Below, piece by piece: positions 15,522 through 17,772 of a stretch of DNA of 17,772 nt. Under the pieces are notes generated by a model. The model saw only the letters and a list, made by a program, of their open reading frames with translations. It made no database searches and was not told the origin of the DNA. A program made the position numbers and the translations under genes. The number at the start of each line of letters is the position of its first letter. Position 1 is the first letter of the stretch. Source of the stretch: Anaerolineae bacterium. GTDB lineage: Bacteria; Chloroflexota; Anaerolineae; 4572-78; J111. The stretch spans positions 1 to 17,772 of the forward strand of contig JAGRBY010000082.1 in the NCBI GenBank assembly GCA_020433835.1. The letters are read 5' to 3'.

Positions 15522-15556
15522 CAATAAGCGGATGTGCTCGGCACACCCGCTTATTG
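15522..15556. other. Very strong intergenic hairpin
   Basis: CAATAAGCGG (15522-15531) pairs perfectly with CCGCTTATTG (15547-15556), and inside it TGTGC (15533-15537) pairs with GCACA (15541-15545) around a TCG loop. That is 15 pairs with one A/C mismatch. Neither side is followed by a T-run, which argues against a simple intrinsic terminator; it may be part of a structured RNA, a recombination or a protein-binding site. Confidence 0.85.
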
Positions 15557-15663
15557 AGAGGGGAGAGAGTCAATGAACTGACAGGTATTGGTTAGGTAAA
15601 ACGGGTCGAAAAAGCGTCCGGCATCCTGGTTAACAGGCAAAGCAATGGAAGGTGAGGGTGCGA

Positions 15664-15807
15664 TTAAAAACACTCTGCGCCGGCCGGGTCGGTTGCCCAC
15701 GGATGGGACAAGTTAGCCCGCTCCCGATAGGGGATGCCCGGCTTTAGCTCGATGCGTGTAGTTGTAATCGCATTGATGAGGAGGAGATGAGGTAGCGGGT
15801 GTGGTCG
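15664..15807 (-). pseudogene. Possible remnant of a coding region
   Basis: A 47-codon open stretch on the minus strand ends at a TAA (15666-15664) and reads, in part, INAITTTRIELKPGIPYRE and then NLSHPWATDPAGAECF. It looks protein-like but has no usable start codon and no RBS, and a stop (15810-15808) closes it upstream. I do not recognise a family. It may be chance or the tail of a decayed gene. Confidence 0.2.
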
Positions 15808-15964
15808 TTATTGATATTGTGGCTGTAGTATAGCAGTTGAAGCTGATGGTTTGAAGCGTAGGTTATGCGGGTTTTGAGCAGCAATGTAATACGGGAAAAT
15901 ACGCGAAAAGCGGCTCAACTACGCGCGTAGGAGTTTAATCCTGGTTACATGCCTAACCCAATAA

Positions 15965-16831
15965 TTAACGCAAAGCTTCGATAACCACGCTCAAATTCTT
16001 ACCGCCCAACCCCCGGCCTAAGGCCATTTGATAGATTTGCGCTCCCACAGACGACATCGGCATAGCCTGGCCGATTTCATCAGCCATTTTAAGCGCGTAA
16101 GCCGCATCTTTATACATCCAGCGAGCTGAGAAGTTGACATCATCGTGATCGCTGTCGGCCATGCGCTGGGCAAAGGCCTGCACACCGGGGCTACCGGTGT
16201 AGCCGGTTGTCAGCCCTTCGACAACCTGATCCATATTTAGCCCGGCTTTTTCGGCCAGGCACAAGCCTTCGGCCAGCGCTACCATATGCACCGACCCCAT
16301 TAGATTATAGAGTAATTTAAAAGCCGTGCCTTTGCCGGGCGGGCCAAAGTGGATAATGCGGCTGCTGAAAGCATCCAGCACGGGCCGAGCAGCAGCTAAT
16401 ACGTCGTCATCCGCGCCGACAAGCAGTGTCAGCGTCCCGGCTTCGGCCCCACCTCGACCGCCGGTTACCGGACAGTCGACAAAACGCAGCCCGGCCTCTG
16501 TGAGAATTTCGGCTTGCTCTTCAACCCATTGCAGCGAAAGTGTTGTACACTCAACAGCAATAGCGTTCGGTTTGAATTGACCAGCCAAGACTCCGTCTTC
16601 GCCCAGCCAAACCTGGCGCGAAGAGCGATCATCACCGACAATGGTAATGATAACGTCTGCATCGGTCGCTGCCTGAGCCGGGGTTGCGGCCAGAGTTGCG
16701 CCGGCTTCAACTAACGGTCTCGCTTTAGCTGAGGTGCGATTCCAGACGGTTACGTCAAAACCGGCGTCGATGAGGTTGCGGGCCATTCCGGCACCCATGA
16801 TACCAGTTCCTAAAAAGGCAATATGGGTCAT
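15965..16831 (-). CDS. NAD(P)-dependent beta-hydroxyacid dehydrogenase (HIBADH/GarR family)
   Basis: A 288-residue oxidoreductase of the family that includes 3-hydroxyisobutyrate dehydrogenase, tartronate semialdehyde reductase and GLYR1-type glyoxylate reductases. It starts with the dinucleotide motif GTGIMGAGMARNL (8-20). Asn31-Arg32 after the second strand suggest NADP(H) rather than NAD(H). The substrate loop reads DCPVTGGRGGAEAG (119-132), and the catalytic lysine is Lys172 in GKGTAFKLLYN with Asn176 following. The C-terminal helical domain contains KDAAYALKMA and ends at the normal length. The start has an excellent AAGGAGG six bases upstream. The gene stands alone with 421 bp before it and 858 bp after it, so there is no pathway context for choosing the substrate. 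Family call is secure; exact reaction is open. Confidence 0.93.
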   Translation of the reverse strand: MTHIAFLGTGIMGAGMARNLIDAGFDVTVWNRTSAKARPLVEAGATLAATPAQAATDADVIITIVGDDRSSRQVWLGEDGVLAGQFKPNAIAVECTTLSLQWVEEQAEILTEAGLRFVDCPVTGGRGGAEAGTLTLLVGADDDVLAAARPVLDAFSSRIIHFGPPGKGTAFKLLYNLMGSVHMVALAEGLCLAEKAGLNMDQVVEGLTTGYTGSPGVQAFAQRMADSDHDDVNFSARWMYKDAAYALKMADEIGQAMPMSSVGAQIYQMALGRGLGGKNLSVVIEALR

Positions 16832-17252
16832 AATTTTCCTCCTTAAAGTTGGTTAGTTTGTTGGTTTGATGGCGGATTGGTTCGATAGTGACCAGTGTGA
16901 TAGTTTATGCGCGATTTGGTAGCCAAGGTGATGAAAAAATAGACATTGGCGATGGGCTGGATAGAATTGGTTATTAAAGCACGGCGCGGGCGATAGTATA
17001 ACATTGGTGGGGCGGAAGATAAAAGTTTGAGGCAGATGCGTCTGGCATAAGGTCTTGGGTGGCGGAATGATTGCTCCTTAGTCCTGTTTTGAGTATAATC
17101 TTGAGCATTGCCTAAAACTCGAATTAAAGGTTGTTTCGACGTACTACTGCGCCTATTAAGCCAAAATCGTTCCCAAATTCGCCAAGTTACTAAACTATGC
17201 TTGACTGCGCCTGACTAAATCGTCTCAGGTATCAAAGGAGAGGTCTCCGCTC
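16832..17252. other. Divergent spacer between the dehydrogenase and GAF genes
   Basis: This 421-bp spacer has no ORF of interest. The dehydrogenase side is rich in TTGGTT and TTTGATGG-like words (16850-16890) and carries the AAGGAGG site at 16838-16844. The GAF side holds the promoter at 17071-17099 and a leader of about 145 nt ending in AAAGGAGAGG (17234-17243). I see no riboswitch-like fold or long repeat in the leader. Confidence 0.5.
17071..17099 (+). promoter_or_regulatory. Sigma-70-like promoter for the GAF-domain gene
   Basis: TTGCTC (17071-17076) and a perfect TATAAT (17094-17099) are separated by 17 bp. The -35 matches only three of six positions, but the -10 and spacing are ideal. 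Transcription would start near 17106, about 147 bp before the GAF gene start codon. Confidence 0.5.
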
Positions 17253-17772
17253 ATGGACCCAGACGGTAATTTGTCCATGATGAACAACGCAGGCTCCGAC
17301 AGCCAACCGGCTAACTTACCGCAGGCATCAAGAGATACCGGCCGCCGGGCGGAACTGTTGAAGGCGGCTACGGAGGTTAGCCGCATCATCTCTTCCATAT
17401 TAGAGCCGGATATCTTGCTGGCCCGCACGGTCGATATTATCTGCGACCGGTACGGTTTCTATTACTCGGGCATTTTCCTTACAGAGTTGTTAGAGGACGG
17501 CAAACACTGGGCCGTGCTCAAAGCAGGTCGGGGCAAAGCTGGTCATTTGATGATAGAGCATCATCATAAGCTTGAAGTAGGCGGGCGCTCGATGGTAGGG
17601 GCTTGTACCGCCCTAAATGAAGCTCGCATCGCCCTGGATGTGGGCAAAGAGGCGGTTTGGTTCAACAATCCTTTCCTGCCCGATACCCGCTCGGAGATGG
17701 CGCTGCCGCTGGCGATTGCCGGGAATGTGATTGGGGCGTTGACGGTGCAGAGCATTGAAGAAGCCGCTTTTT
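17253..17772 (+). CDS. GAF-domain signalling protein, 3' end beyond the window
   Basis: An ATG at 17253 with GGAGAGG nine bases upstream opens a frame that stays open to the right edge (173 codons). The first 30 or so residues are polar and unstructured. From about residue 33 (RAELLKAATEVSRIISSILEP) a GAF domain follows, with DRYGFYYSGIFLTE (66-79), a WAVLKAGRGKAG strand-loop, LEVGGRSMVGACTALNEARIA and SEMALPLAIAGNVIGALTVQS near the edge. This wording is that of the GAF sensors found in large numbers in Chloroflexota, usually joined to histidine kinase, further GAF or PP2C phosphatase domains. The output domain lies outside the window, so the type of protein is unknown. It most likely senses a small ligand or redox state in the cytosol. 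Confidence 0.9.
   Translation, partial: MDPDGNLSMMNNAGSDSQPANLPQASRDTGRRAELLKAATEVSRIISSILEPDILLARTVDIICDRYGFYYSGIFLTELLEDGKHWAVLKAGRGKAGHLMIEHHHKLEVGGRSMVGACTALNEARIALDVGKEAVWFNNPFLPDTRSEMALPLAIAGNVIGALTVQSIEEAAF

Larger units (their letters stand above)
15107..15964. other. Long gene-poor region with hairpins and possible gene remnant
   Basis: No intact gene is convincing in these 858 bp. The left part (15241-15302) holds low-complexity repeats, a GGTAAATGGTAATT block and an inverted AATTACTATTTAC block. The middle has inverted pairs GATCCT/AGGATC (15333-15338/15357-15362) and TCACCG/CGGTGA (15361-15366/15405-15410), a direct repeat AAATCTTCAA (15457-15466 and 15471-15480) and a very strong hairpin at 15522-15556. 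The right part contains an open minus-strand stretch (15664-15807) and a 12-bp palindrome CTACGCGCGTAG (15919-15930). A 71-codon frame on the minus strand (15329-15544) has no RBS and overlaps the hairpin; I did not call it. The region may hold a non-coding RNA or a decayed gene. Confidence 0.5.

Noticed and set aside
15329..15544. 71-codon minus-strand ORF in the long gene-free region
   Set aside because: No RBS, frame runs into the strong hairpin, composition not protein-like and no family recognised.
15589..15957. Integron-like core sites (GTTAGGT near 15590 and GCCTAAC near 15951)
   Set aside because: The two words match attC core consensus but are short, in the wrong orientation and distance for one attC site, and no integrase gene is present.
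1..17772. CRISPR array or tRNA/rRNA genes
   Set aside because: No regularly spaced repeats of 24-40 bp and no tRNA T-loop/acceptor patterns or rRNA signature sequences were found on either strand.

Overview
The window reads as a stretch of ordinary chromosome from an uncultured Chloroflexota, probably of the Anaerolineae/Ardenticatenia side. This is an inference. It rests on the GAF domain at the right edge, whose wording is typical of that phylum's many GAF sensor proteins, on a DUF4013 membrane protein, on moderately GC-rich genes separated by AT-rich spacers full of short low-complexity repeats, and on the absence of long operons. No rRNA, tRNA, CRISPR array, transposase gene or phage gene was found.

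Layout from left to right. Positions 1-515 (-) hold the start of an unknown, purely helical protein that runs off the left edge. After a 446-bp divergent spacer comes proS (962-2689, +), then a spacer built of inverted heptamer repeats, a bacterial dynamin-like GTPase (2906-4639, +) and an RmlD-like extended SDR (4738-5604, +). A 361-bp spacer precedes a DsbA-NhaA fusion antiporter (5966-7834, +). The antiporter faces a DUF4013 membrane protein (8058-8837, -) across a spacer rich in nested inverted repeats. An NYN-domain putative RNase (8987-9511, +) converges on an unknown lipobox-bearing membrane protein (9535-10128, -).

The right half lies mostly on the minus strand: a class A penicillin-binding protein of PBP1C type (10387-12996), an FAD monooxygenase (13183-14322), a membrane protein with a GIDE-like core (14462-15106), an 858-bp region without a convincing gene but with a very strong hairpin, and a beta-hydroxyacid dehydrogenase (15965-16831). 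At the right edge a GAF-domain signalling protein starts on the plus strand (17253 onwards) behind a good sigma-70-like promoter.

The genes do not form one obvious pathway. They are a mix of housekeeping functions (translation, cell wall synthesis, pH/sodium homeostasis) and accessory membrane or redox proteins. The most unusual signal is in the repeats. A short spacer repeat found after the dynamin gene also sits in-frame inside the PBP1C gene, two other spacers carry low-complexity sequence followed by its reverse complement, and the antiporter/DUF4013 spacer carries nested palindromic inverted repeats that look like a miniature element or bidirectional terminator. I did not find a convincing new multi-gene system.
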